Shown in pieces: positions 35,844-43,428 of a stretch of 64,000 nt of DNA (positions within the stretch are counted from its first letter, which is position 1; each line of letters begins with the position of its first letter). A program made the translations under genes and the position numbers. The notes under the pieces were generated by a model. It saw only the letters and a list, made by a program, of their open reading frames with translations. It ran no database searches and had not been told where the DNA came from. The stretch is from an uncultured Lachnospiraceae bacterium (GTDB taxonomy: Bacteria > Bacillota > Clostridia > Lachnospirales > Lachnospiraceae), in the NCBI GenBank assembly GCA_910587085.1, contig CAJUMC010000012.1, positions 1-64,000 on the forward strand. The letters are read 5' to 3'.

Positions 35844-36284
35844 TCAATGATGGCATCTTCCCCTGCCGCGTCTGACATTGATTGTACCGTAGCCGTCGCA
35901 GCAGCCGTTCGGCAGACAGGTATATCCGTTGTGCTCATGCTCTTCCGTCAGCCAGCAGCCGGCCACGTCGCAGACTTCGTGATAATCATGACCGTCCCCG
36001 ATATAATGCCCGCAGTAATACGTTTCGTCATGCTGGTGTACCCCTACGATATGACAGTCCTCCACCTCGCAAAGCTCATAGCTGTACGAGTGTCCGCAAT
36101 AATAGGTTCCGTCATGCTGATGCACTCCCGCGTTATAGCAGCCCGCAACGTCGCACTGGTCATACCGGTACGAGGAGGTTCTTACCCCGCGGCAGCCGCC
36201 GTGTCCGTGCGCCTCCGCCGAAATTGCTGCCTGTCCTACAACGAGCACCGCTGCAAGTGCAAGTCCCATAACTGCTTTTTTCAT
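35844..36284 (-). CDS. secreted Cys/His-repeat protein
   Basis: A 146-residue exported protein of unknown family. The start at 36284 has AAAGGAG 8 nt upstream and gives a clean signal peptide (MKKAVMGLALAAVLVVGQAA, cleavage near AEA). The mature part contains three repeats at about residues 44-65, 72-93 and 105-123: CDVAGCYNAGVHQHDGTYYC, a second copy with HQHDETYYC, and a third with EEHEHNGYTC. Each has the spacing C-x4-C-x6/7-H-x-H, then a closing Cys, suggesting metal binding or disulfides. It ends CLPNGCCDGYG and RCHH. It is first in line before the ECF sigma and anti-sigma genes. A role as a metal buffer or envelope stress protein is speculative. Confidence 0.75.
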   Translation of the reverse strand: MKKAVMGLALAAVLVVGQAAISAEAHGHGGCRGVRTSSYRYDQCDVAGCYNAGVHQHDGTYYCGHSYSYELCEVEDCHIVGVHQHDETYYCGHYIGDGHDYHEVCDVAGCWLTEEHEHNGYTCLPNGCCDGYGTINVRRGRGRCHH

Positions 36285-36304
36285 TTCCTTACTCCTTTCT
36301 TTAT

Positions 36305-36428
36305 ATGCCGCAGCTCTTCCTGCGGCATCTCCTTCCTTAAAAAACAGGCACTGCCTGCTCCTTAAGGCTCTTCCCTGCGCCGCCGCACATCCGGCAGCCC
36401 CGTCCGCGGGGCCGCCGTTTTTAACGGC
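36305..36428 (-). promoter_or_regulatory. hairpin-rich 5' leader of the Cys/His gene
   Basis: Four successive stems: GCCGTT/AACGGC (36414-36428), GCCCCG/CGGGGC (36397-36412), a 14-pair stem including G-U pairs (36335-36367, outer arms CCTTAA/TTAAGG), and ATGCCGCAG/CTGCGGCAT (36305-36328). The last ends 11 bases before the ribosome binding site. The third stem buries an AAGGAG sequence. No known riboswitch class was recognised. Confidence 0.55.
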
Positions 36429-36439
36429 TTCACTAATAA

Positions 36440-36466
36440 TACGATCCGGCACCGGAAATCCTTTCA
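36440..36466 (-). promoter_or_regulatory. ECF-sigma-type promoter
   Basis: Minus strand: TGAAAG (36466-36461), 17-bp spacer, CGTA (36443-36440), close to the SigW-type consensus TGAAAC-N16-CGTA. It lies upstream of the Cys/His gene that precedes the ECF sigma operon. Confidence 0.55.
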
Positions 36467-36539
36467 CGCTTTTGAAAATTTTTCTTTCTTTTTTCTATGC
36501 GTATCTGCCGGCACGTCCGGCAGACATTCTGCTTATATT

Positions 36540-37475
36540 CTACAGCATGCGCCGGTAAACCGCAAGCTCCTTCTGATTCCCGTACACATAATGTCCCGGT
36601 TCGATCTCCGACCACACCGGCCGGTCATGCGAATAGTCATGGCAGGCAGGATCATACGGCAGCACCCGCTTTCCGCACGCCCGCACCGGATCAGGAACCG
36701 GAACGGCGGAGAGCAGTGCTCTGGTATAGGGGTGCAGCGGACACGCAAACAGTCTTGCGGTCTTGGCCAGCTCGACCAGCCTTCCCCTGCGTATCACGGC
36801 AATCCGGTCGGAAATCGCCCGCATTACCGACAGATCATGTGCGATAAACAGACAGGTCAGGCCGTCCCTCCTCTGCAGGGAAGTGAGCAGATTCAGCACC
36901 TGTGCCCGGACCGAAACATCCAGTGCGGAAACCGCCTCGTCCGCAATGATAAGGGAGGGCTTCATAATCAGACTGCGCGCAATGCCGATCCGCTGCCGCT
37001 GCCCTCCGGAAAATTCATGCGGAAACCGATCTGCAAATTCCGGGCGCAGCCCGACATCCCGCATTGCCTTTTCCACCAGCCGCCGACGTTCAGCCTCCGG
37101 CAGATTCCTGCATACATTCCTCAGCCCCTCCGAAATAATATAGTCAACCTTCGCCCGCTCATTCAGCGACGCCATCGGATCCTGAAAAATCATCTGAATT
37201 TTCCGGATCAGCTCGCGTCTGTGTTCTCCTGTAAGTTCCCCGCTGATTTTCCGGTTTTCAAATATAATGCTTCCGGCACTTATGGGACACAGACGGACAA
37301 TTGCCCGCCCGAGCGTCGTTTTTCCCGAGCCGGATTCCCCCGCCAGCCCCAGGATCTCGCCCCGGTAAATATCAAAGCTTACGTCGTCCACCGCACGAAA
37401 CAGCTTTTTTCCGCTCCCGAAGCTGACCCCGACATGGCGAAGGCTCAGGCACACGTTTCCCCCCTTCTCAGCCAT
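36540..37475 (-). CDS. oppF: oligopeptide ABC transporter ATPase (OppF-like)
   Basis: Cytosolic ATPase of a Dpp/Opp-type importer, 311 residues. Walker A GESGSGKTTLGRA, Q-loop QMIFQDPMASLNERA, signature FSGGQRQRIGIARSL, Walker B LIIADEAVSALD and the C-terminal HPYTRALLSAVPVPDP typical of the oligopeptide/nickel family. The start at 37475 overlaps the end of oppD by 8 bases (ATG preceded by a GGGGGAGGG box). A longer open frame reaching 38027 is only the shadow of oppD. The family's C-terminal Cys-rich loop is replaced by GKRVLPYDPACHDYSHDR, with one Cys. Confidence 0.92.
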   Translation of the reverse strand: MAEKGGNVCLSLRHVGVSFGSGKKLFRAVDDVSFDIYRGEILGLAGESGSGKTTLGRAIVRLCPISAGSIIFENRKISGELTGEHRRELIRKIQMIFQDPMASLNERAKVDYIISEGLRNVCRNLPEAERRRLVEKAMRDVGLRPEFADRFPHEFSGGQRQRIGIARSLIMKPSLIIADEAVSALDVSVRAQVLNLLTSLQRRDGLTCLFIAHDLSVMRAISDRIAVIRRGRLVELAKTARLFACPLHPYTRALLSAVPVPDPVRACGKRVLPYDPACHDYSHDRPVWSEIEPGHYVYGNQKELAVYRRML

Positions 37476-38757
37476 ACTGCCCCAGCCCTCCCCCAAGGCT
37501 GCGCCGGAGAGCATTCCCCGCCCCTTCTCCGAGCCGCAGACGACGTGCTGCCTCCTCCAAAACAGGGCTCTGCTGTGCCGCCTGCTCTTTCCGGAAATTT
37601 CGGAAACTTTTCCGCGGCTCCGGTGCCTCCTGTTTTTCATGCAGAGCAGGTCGATTTTCCCGATCCGGAATACGGTTCTGCAGCAGATATTTTGCTCCGG
37701 CCTCCTGCAGCCTCCGGACAGGCTCGGGCGGCAAAAGTTCCGGCGCTCTCGGATCCAGCAGCCAGGTCCGGGCTCTGTGTGTCGGCGACACCTCAAAATA
37801 CGGCGGGCGCATCTGAAAATCAACCGCCAGCGCCTGCGGATTGCGCGGTGCAAAGGCGTCCCCGCGCACATCAGCAAACAGATCCGGCGGTGTCCCGGGA
37901 ATGGCACAAAGAGGCTTTCCCCTCTCGCCGAACTGCGGCATGGCCGAGAGCAGCGCCCAGGTATACGGATGCCGCGGATCAAAGAATATTTCCCGGCAGC
38001 TGCCAAGCTCCACGATATCCCCCGCATACATTACCGCAACGCGATCCGCAATCTCCGCCACGACGCCGAGGTCGTGCGTAATAAATATTACAGTCAGCCC
38101 GTATTTGCTCTGAAGCCTTCGCAGAAGCTCCAGGATCTGCGCCTGAACTGTCACATCGAGCGCTGTAGTCGGCTCGTCGCAGATCAGAATCTCGGGCGTA
38201 CACGCGGCAGCGATCGCGATAACGGCACGCTGGCGCATCCCGCCCGAAAACTCATGGGGATACTGCCGATAACGTCTTTCTGCGTCCGGAATTCCAACAT
38301 CGTCAAGCAGCCGGATCGCCTGCCGCTTCGCCTCGGCTCCGGAAATACGGCTGTGCAGCAGCAGCGCCTCGCGAATCTGTCCGCCCACTGTCCGGAGCGG
38401 GTTCAGTGCTGTCATGGGATCCTGGAACACCATGGCAATGCGTCCTCCCCGGATTTTTACCCATTCCCTCTCCCGTGAAAACTTTGCCAGATCATATCCG
38501 TCGTAAAGGATGCTGCCGGAATCAATCCTGCCGTTGCTCTCCAGCAGCCCGAGAAAAGTCCGGGTAAGTACGGATTTTCCCGAGCCGGACTCGCCGACAA
38601 TGGCAAGCCGCTCTCCCCGGTATACATCCAGAGAAAGCCCCCGCAGCGCTGTCAGTTCCCTTCCCCTCAGCCTGAATTTCACGACGAGATCCCGCACCGA
38701 AAGCACCGGATCGGCGTTTCCTGCCTCCTGCCCCATCACTTTTACCAACTCGGTCAT
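37468..38757 (-). CDS. oppD: oligopeptide ABC transporter ATPase (OppD-like) with C-terminal extension
   Basis: First ATPase of the importer, 429 residues. Walker A GESGSGKSVLTR, Q-loop AMVFQDPMTALNPLRTVG, signature FSGGMRQRAVIAIAAA, Walker B LICDEPTTALDVT and the family C-terminal segment HPYTWALLSAMPQ then IPGTPPDLF. After this it runs on for about 110 residues of Pro/Glu/Arg-rich sequence, longer than usual (about 330 residues). The ATG at 38757 has AAGGAGG upstream. The gene follows oppC by about 110 bases and overlaps oppF. Confidence 0.92.
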   Translation of the reverse strand: MTELVKVMGQEAGNADPVLSVRDLVVKFRLRGRELTALRGLSLDVYRGERLAIVGESGSGKSVLTRTFLGLLESNGRIDSGSILYDGYDLAKFSREREWVKIRGGRIAMVFQDPMTALNPLRTVGGQIREALLLHSRISGAEAKRQAIRLLDDVGIPDAERRYRQYPHEFSGGMRQRAVIAIAAACTPEILICDEPTTALDVTVQAQILELLRRLQSKYGLTVIFITHDLGVVAEIADRVAVMYAGDIVELGSCREIFFDPRHPYTWALLSAMPQFGERGKPLCAIPGTPPDLFADVRGDAFAPRNPQALAVDFQMRPPYFEVSPTHRARTWLLDPRAPELLPPEPVRRLQEAGAKYLLQNRIPDRENRPALHEKQEAPEPRKSFRNFRKEQAAQQSPVLEEAARRLRLGEGAGNALRRSLGGGLGQYG

Positions 38758-38869
38758 AATGTTTCCTCCTTCGGCCTGCTTTCTTTCCCTTCCGGTGCCC
38801 GCTGTCTCCTTCCATGCTGTCCTTTCTTTGATGCAGCCATCCTCCGCGCCATCCATGGCACGGGCGGTT

Positions 38870-40012
38870 TCAGCGGTGATTTCTCGGATCGGACGCGTCG
38901 GCGAAGGCGTTTCCCAGTGCATAAAACGCGATAGTAAGCGCAGAGACGGCGAGCGCCGGAAAAAACAGCTGATATCTCTGTGCCGGTGCGAGCACAACCG
39001 AACGCCCCTCGTTTACCAGCGTGCCGAGCGACGGTACGGATACCGGCAGCCCGAGGCCGATATAGGTCAGAAACACCTCGGAGCCGATCGCGTTCGGTAT
39101 GGCAAGCGCCGTGTTCAGCATAATCACCGGAATCAGCTGAGGCAGCAGATTTCTCAGAACGATTCGGATGCCCGAGGACCCAAGGCACCGGGAGGCCATA
39201 TTAAACTCCCGATCCCGGTAAATCAGAATCAGATTCCGTATGTATTTCGCCATGCCGACCCACCCCGTCAGGCTCATCACAAAAATCATGGCCGGCAGGC
39301 CCGGCCGCAGAATGTAGATCAGCAGCATCCGCAGAATGGTGTACGGAATATTATCAAATACATTATAGATCTCGGTAAACAGCTTATCCCAGCGCCGCGC
39401 ACAGCCCCAGATACAGCCCAGCGCAATGCCTGCTGCAGCGGTCACGGCGGCAGTGCACAGCCCGATAAAAAGCGAAATGCGCGTACCGAACCACAGCCGG
39501 CTCCAGAGATCCTGACCGATGCTGTTCGTGCCGAACCAGAATTCCGCGTTCGGCCGCACATTCCGGTACTGCGTCCCGGTTTCCGGATTGATGAAAATTT
39601 CCGTCGGGCTTTTCTGTCCGGGCAGCAAAGGCTGCAGAAAGGTAAACGCGATCAGAAGCATCAGAAAAATCAGAACTGCTGCCGATACCCGGTTGGAAAA
39701 GAATACGCGGAGCGTGCTTTTTAAGTAGGAATATCCGGGGCCTCCTGAGCTCCCGTCCTCCGCAAAGCTTCCGCCCGCAGGGATGAAAAGTTCGTCCGGA
39801 GCGGACGGTTCCGCCTTTCCGGCTGTCCGGCGCTGTGCTGCTCCTCTTCCAGAAACCGTGGACTCTGCCGCATCCCTCCTCTGCCGTGCAGGCTCCCGTT
39901 TCCCCGGAAGCCCGCCCTGTTTCTGCCCGGCTCCTGTTCTGCCCGGACGCCGGTCAGGCATTCTTCTCTCCAAAATTCTGTTCTGAAAATGAAGCTCCGT
40001 AAAACCGCTCAT
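38870..40012 (-). CDS. oppC: oligopeptide ABC transporter permease (OppC-like)
   Basis: Inner-membrane permease of 380 residues. An unusual hydrophilic N-terminal region of about 95 Arg/Gly/Glu/Ala-rich residues precedes the first membrane segment (AAVLIFLMLLIAFTFLQPLLPG). The family N-terminal motif is FGTNSIGQDLWSRLWFGTRIS, followed by the five further membrane helices and the EAA loop region ASRCLGSSGIRIVLRNLLPQL that contacts the ATPase. The start has AGAGGGGG 6 nt upstream. OppC proteins usually have about 300 residues, so the N-terminal extension is atypical. Confidence 0.92.
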   Translation of the reverse strand: MSGFTELHFQNRILERRMPDRRPGRTGAGQKQGGLPGKREPARQRRDAAESTVSGRGAAQRRTAGKAEPSAPDELFIPAGGSFAEDGSSGGPGYSYLKSTLRVFFSNRVSAAVLIFLMLLIAFTFLQPLLPGQKSPTEIFINPETGTQYRNVRPNAEFWFGTNSIGQDLWSRLWFGTRISLFIGLCTAAVTAAAGIALGCIWGCARRWDKLFTEIYNVFDNIPYTILRMLLIYILRPGLPAMIFVMSLTGWVGMAKYIRNLILIYRDREFNMASRCLGSSGIRIVLRNLLPQLIPVIMLNTALAIPNAIGSEVFLTYIGLGLPVSVPSLGTLVNEGRSVVLAPAQRYQLFFPALAVSALTIAFYALGNAFADASDPRNHR

Positions 40013-40150
40013 ACGATGCCCCCTCTCTTTATGTCCCGCAGGCGGAACCGGAAATTCAACGCTTGAAAACTTTTGCTCACCCTGTATGATTTTCGTAAAT
40101 TTTCGAAAAGTTCTATTATTTGCGGAAATCCTTGTTTTTTTGGACTTAAA

Positions 40151-41098
40151 TTATCCGGCCGGTTCGCCTGCCAGACGGATTCTCGGATCCAGCATCGCCA
40201 TAAGAAGGTCTCCGAGCAGCAGGCCTGCAATACTCATGGCGGAATATAAAAGTACAAGAGCCTGCACAAGCGGATTGTCCCCGCGCCGGATGGCCGTAAT
40301 CAAAAGCCCTCCCATTCCCGGTATGGAGTACAGCGACTCAATATAGAGCGACCCGGAAATCGTAAACATAATCGAGGACGGCAGGGACTGCGCCATCGGG
40401 ATTATCGCGTTCCGCAGCACATGCCGGAACGATACCTGCCCGCTTGTCATCCCCTTCGCCCTGGCCAGCCGGACATAGTCCATATTCATCTGATCCGCCA
40501 TATAGCGCCGCATCCACATCGCTGTTGACGCCGTGCCCCCGAGGGAGAGCGAGATCAGCGGCAGAATACAGGTTCTTATATCCCCTCTGGTATAGAGCAT
40601 GCCGATGCCGAGCAGATTCGAGCCGCCGAGCTGGATCAGCAGATAGTAAACGATTCCCGGGATCGCGCTGACAAGGAGAACGAAACCGCTGCCCAGACGA
40701 TCAAAAAAGCGCCCGCGGTACCGTGCCATCAGCACGCCCATCGGAATTCCTGCCAGCTTTTCAATCAGCAGGGAAGCCAGCCCGAAACGGAACGAAACCG
40801 CCGCCTTCGAGCTGATGATTTCCATGACATCAACGCCCCGCCGCAGAACAAGCGATTTTCCGAGATCGCCGCGCAGCAGCCGGCTCCAGAAGGCCCCCAG
40901 CTGCACATACCATGGATCGCGCAGCCCGAGCTCCTTCAGCACCTGCTCCCTTACCTGCGGGCTTATGGCGTCGGTGCGCTCCCCGAAATATCCCTCCGTC
41001 GGGAGCAGACGCAGCAGCAGGAACACCGCACTGAGCACGATTGACATTGTAACAGCCGCCCGTAGGATTCTCCCTGCACAATACTTTATCCTGTCCAT
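40151..41098 (-). CDS. oppB: oligopeptide ABC transporter permease (OppB-like)
   Basis: Inner-membrane permease of 315 residues with the usual N-terminal membrane helix (AAVTMSIVLSAVFLLLRLLP), the large external loop, and LGKSLVLRRGVDV followed by five helices. The EAA-loop segment MDYVRLARAKGMTSGQVSFR and the C-terminal LLMAMLDPRIRLA are characteristic of OppB/DppB. It lies 18 bases after the binding-protein gene and 138 bases before oppC. The gap to oppC holds no gene. Confidence 0.93.
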   Translation of the reverse strand: MDRIKYCAGRILRAAVTMSIVLSAVFLLLRLLPTEGYFGERTDAISPQVREQVLKELGLRDPWYVQLGAFWSRLLRGDLGKSLVLRRGVDVMEIISSKAAVSFRFGLASLLIEKLAGIPMGVLMARYRGRFFDRLGSGFVLLVSAIPGIVYYLLIQLGGSNLLGIGMLYTRGDIRTCILPLISLSLGGTASTAMWMRRYMADQMNMDYVRLARAKGMTSGQVSFRHVLRNAIIPMAQSLPSSIMFTISGSLYIESLYSIPGMGGLLITAIRRGDNPLVQALVLLYSAMSIAGLLLGDLLMAMLDPRIRLAGEPAG

Positions 41099-41116
41099 CG
41101 CTTTCCCTCCCTTTTA

Positions 41117-43144
41117 TTAGTCCATCCCGGTCTGCATGGCAGCAATGCGCTCTGCCCGCTCCTCCTCCCAGATTTTGTACAGTCGCGTATATTCCTCCGC
41201 GGAAAACGGCTCCTCATAAACATACTGGTATTTATAGCGGCTCGAAGATGCGCCGAAAGGTGCATACTGCGATTCGAACGGGTTCAGGTTCGATGCGATA
41301 TAGGTTGTGGCGCTGAGCGTCCCGAGCGGGACGGCAAAGGCGTGCTTTAGCAGCCAGGCCTCCGCCTCCGCCAGCGCCGCGTATCTTTCTGCGGCGCCCG
41401 TTATGCCTGCGGCCTTCTGCACCATTTCATCGTACACGGAATCCTTCCAGAAGCCCCCGTCCGCGCCGGGGATTCCGCCCTCTTCCTCAGAAACGCGGAT
41501 CGCCATCCCGTCAGCCATATATATGCAGCTGTAATTTTGTCCGATAACAAAAGGTTCGGTGTAGGTGATGGGATCGGCAAAATCCGGCCCCCAGGAGGCC
41601 AGCATAAAAGCGTAGTTTCCGGCGCGCCTCGTCCGGTTCAGGTAATTCGCGTCGGGATAGCCCTCGATCACGATATCAATATAATCCGTTCCGAGCACCC
41701 GCTCCAGCTGCTGTTCGACCACCTGCGCCATATTGGTCTGGACGGCGGAACCGGTATTGTAGGGCATGTAAACCTGAACCGGGAAATTGACACCGAGCGC
41801 GGAAAGCTCTCTGACAGCCGCCGCTTTGTATCCGAGCGCCGCCGCCTCATCATGCGGATCGTTTTGCGTGAATGCGGCAAGAGCACCGGTTTCGGTGTAG
41901 TCCATGCCGCCGGCAGCGGCAAAATTTTTCGGCGTGATGGTCCGAAGGATAAAATTTTTCGGGTGGTAAGGATCATAGACCTGCACCGCCGCCGTGCGGT
42001 CAAGCGCGCAATAGATGGATTTTCGGAAATTTTCGCTGTTTACTGCCAGCTGCCAGGCCGGAACATTGTATTTTTCCGGAAAAGCCGGCCGAAAATTAAA
42101 CAGGAAAAAATAGCTGTTTGCCGTATTTCTGGACGGGCGCAGCATGTTCCGCCGCTGTGCATCCTCCATCCAGGCATCCAGCTGACCGGCCGGAACTACA
42201 GCGGTCGTAACCTCCCCTCGAAGAAAAAGCTCCCCCGCCAGTGTGCCCGCTTCGGCGTTGTATCTCCGCTCGATGCGCTCGATGTGAATGTTTTTCCTGT
42301 CCCAGTAGGCTGTATTGGCATAATCGATCCGCCGGGATTCCGGCTCGTAATCCCCGCATAAAAAGGCGCCGCAGTAGAGGATCGAGCGGTTGTCCAGACC
42401 GAAGCCCGCCCCTAGTTCCTCAAGATATTCCGCACTGGTCGGATATCCCCAATTGTACTGGAGCAGCGACAGAAAATAAGGGAGCGGTTTCTCCAGCGTA
42501 AACTCCAGCTCGTATTCCCCGGCCGCCCGGATGCCGACCGTCCCGAAATCCGCCGGCTTCCCCTCCGCAAGCGCGCTGTAATACTCTCTCGCTCCCCGGA
42601 ACACAAAGAGCAGATCGGCGGTCTGCGCAGCATTTGCCGGATCCAGTATGTATCTGGCGGTAGTCACCCAGTCCTCCGCCCTAACCTCCTCACCGTAAAA
42701 GCTTCCATCCCAGCGCTGCCACGCGACTCCCTCCCGTATCCGGAAGCTCCATACAAGACCATCCTCCGATGTTGTCCAGGACTTTGCAAGGCACGGGCGG
42801 CACAGCCCGTAGTTGTCATATTCCACCAGATTGTCGAGATAATTCGCCCACGCTGATGCGGAATCCGGCAGCAGGTAGTTCCAGCTGGAAAGCTCCTCGG
42901 AATAGACCGTTTTGACGACCTGTTCCCCGGCAAGCCTTCTGCCGCCGACAAATTCCGCGCCGGCTTCCCCTTTCCGGACAGAACCGGCCGTTCCCTCCCC
43001 GGCTGTCCCGGTACGGTCCGCTCCTCCGTCCCGCGCGCGGAACACGCCGCCCGCACAGCCGGAAAACACAAGAACAGCGGACAGCAGAAAACTAAGAACC
43101 ATCCGGCTCCCTGCCCCCTTGCTCATGCCTTTTTCTTTTTTCAT
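41117..43144 (-). CDS. oppA: oligopeptide ABC transporter substrate-binding lipoprotein
   Basis: Extracellular solute-binding protein family 5, about 675 residues, anchored as a lipoprotein (hydrophobic LSFLLSAVLVFSGC). The conserved family core includes LLPDSASAWANYLDNLVEYD, CLAKSWTTSEDGLVWSFRIREG cut here to its start, and late motifs LNRTRRAGNYAFMLASWGPD. The start is uncertain: 43144, 43126 and 43102 are all in frame with poor ribosome binding sites, and an upstream ATG at 43333 lies inside the leader hairpin. The peptide substrate is inferred from the family. It leads the oppABCDF cluster behind a strong promoter. Confidence 0.88.
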   Translation of the reverse strand: MKKEKGMSKGAGSRMVLSFLLSAVLVFSGCAGGVFRARDGGADRTGTAGEGTAGSVRKGEAGAEFVGGRRLAGEQVVKTVYSEELSSWNYLLPDSASAWANYLDNLVEYDNYGLCRPCLAKSWTTSEDGLVWSFRIREGVAWQRWDGSFYGEEVRAEDWVTTARYILDPANAAQTADLLFVFRGAREYYSALAEGKPADFGTVGIRAAGEYELEFTLEKPLPYFLSLLQYNWGYPTSAEYLEELGAGFGLDNRSILYCGAFLCGDYEPESRRIDYANTAYWDRKNIHIERIERRYNAEAGTLAGELFLRGEVTTAVVPAGQLDAWMEDAQRRNMLRPSRNTANSYFFLFNFRPAFPEKYNVPAWQLAVNSENFRKSIYCALDRTAAVQVYDPYHPKNFILRTITPKNFAAAGGMDYTETGALAAFTQNDPHDEAAALGYKAAAVRELSALGVNFPVQVYMPYNTGSAVQTNMAQVVEQQLERVLGTDYIDIVIEGYPDANYLNRTRRAGNYAFMLASWGPDFADPITYTEPFVIGQNYSCIYMADGMAIRVSEEEGGIPGADGGFWKDSVYDEMVQKAAGITGAAERYAALAEAEAWLLKHAFAVPLGTLSATTYIASNLNPFESQYAPFGASSSRYKYQYVYEEPFSAEEYTRLYKIWEEERAERIAAMQTGMD

Positions 43145-43311
43145 TCCCTCCGCGGGCCGGTCATAAGTATCTTTCTTCGTTCCCTTTTTGGTTCCGCTGC
43201 CGGTTTTCTTCACGCTTCGCCTCCATTCTGCAAATCCGGACATTTCTGCAGGGATTCTGCCTTTGTCAAATTTCATGTTTCTGCCGGCTTCTGCGCCTGT
43301 CCGGAAAACGC

Positions 43312-43354
43312 AAAAAAGCGGAGGAGTTTGCATTAATATCCGCCGACTCCTCCG
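43312..43354 (-). terminator. promoter-proximal terminator or attenuator of the opp operon
   Basis: Minus strand: CGGAGGAGT (43354-43346) pairs perfectly with ACTCCTCCG (43327-43319), followed by CTTTTTTG. It lies about 7 nt after the predicted start site of the opp promoter, so unregulated transcripts would stop at about 50 nt. An in-frame ATG sits in the loop. Confidence 0.75.
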
Positions 43355-43367
43355 ACTGTTTTTACAA

Positions 43368-43396
43368 AATATACCATATTTACTTCAAGCTGTCAA
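43368..43396 (-). promoter_or_regulatory. strong sigma-A promoter of the opp operon
   Basis: Minus strand: TTGACA (43396-43391), 17-bp spacer, TATATT (43373-43368). The only downstream genes are oppABCDF. The 43145-43428 interval contains this promoter and the hairpin but no gene. Confidence 0.85.
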
Positions 43397-43428
43397 TCCC
43401 TGTCTCCGGCGGCAAATAAGAAAAACCG

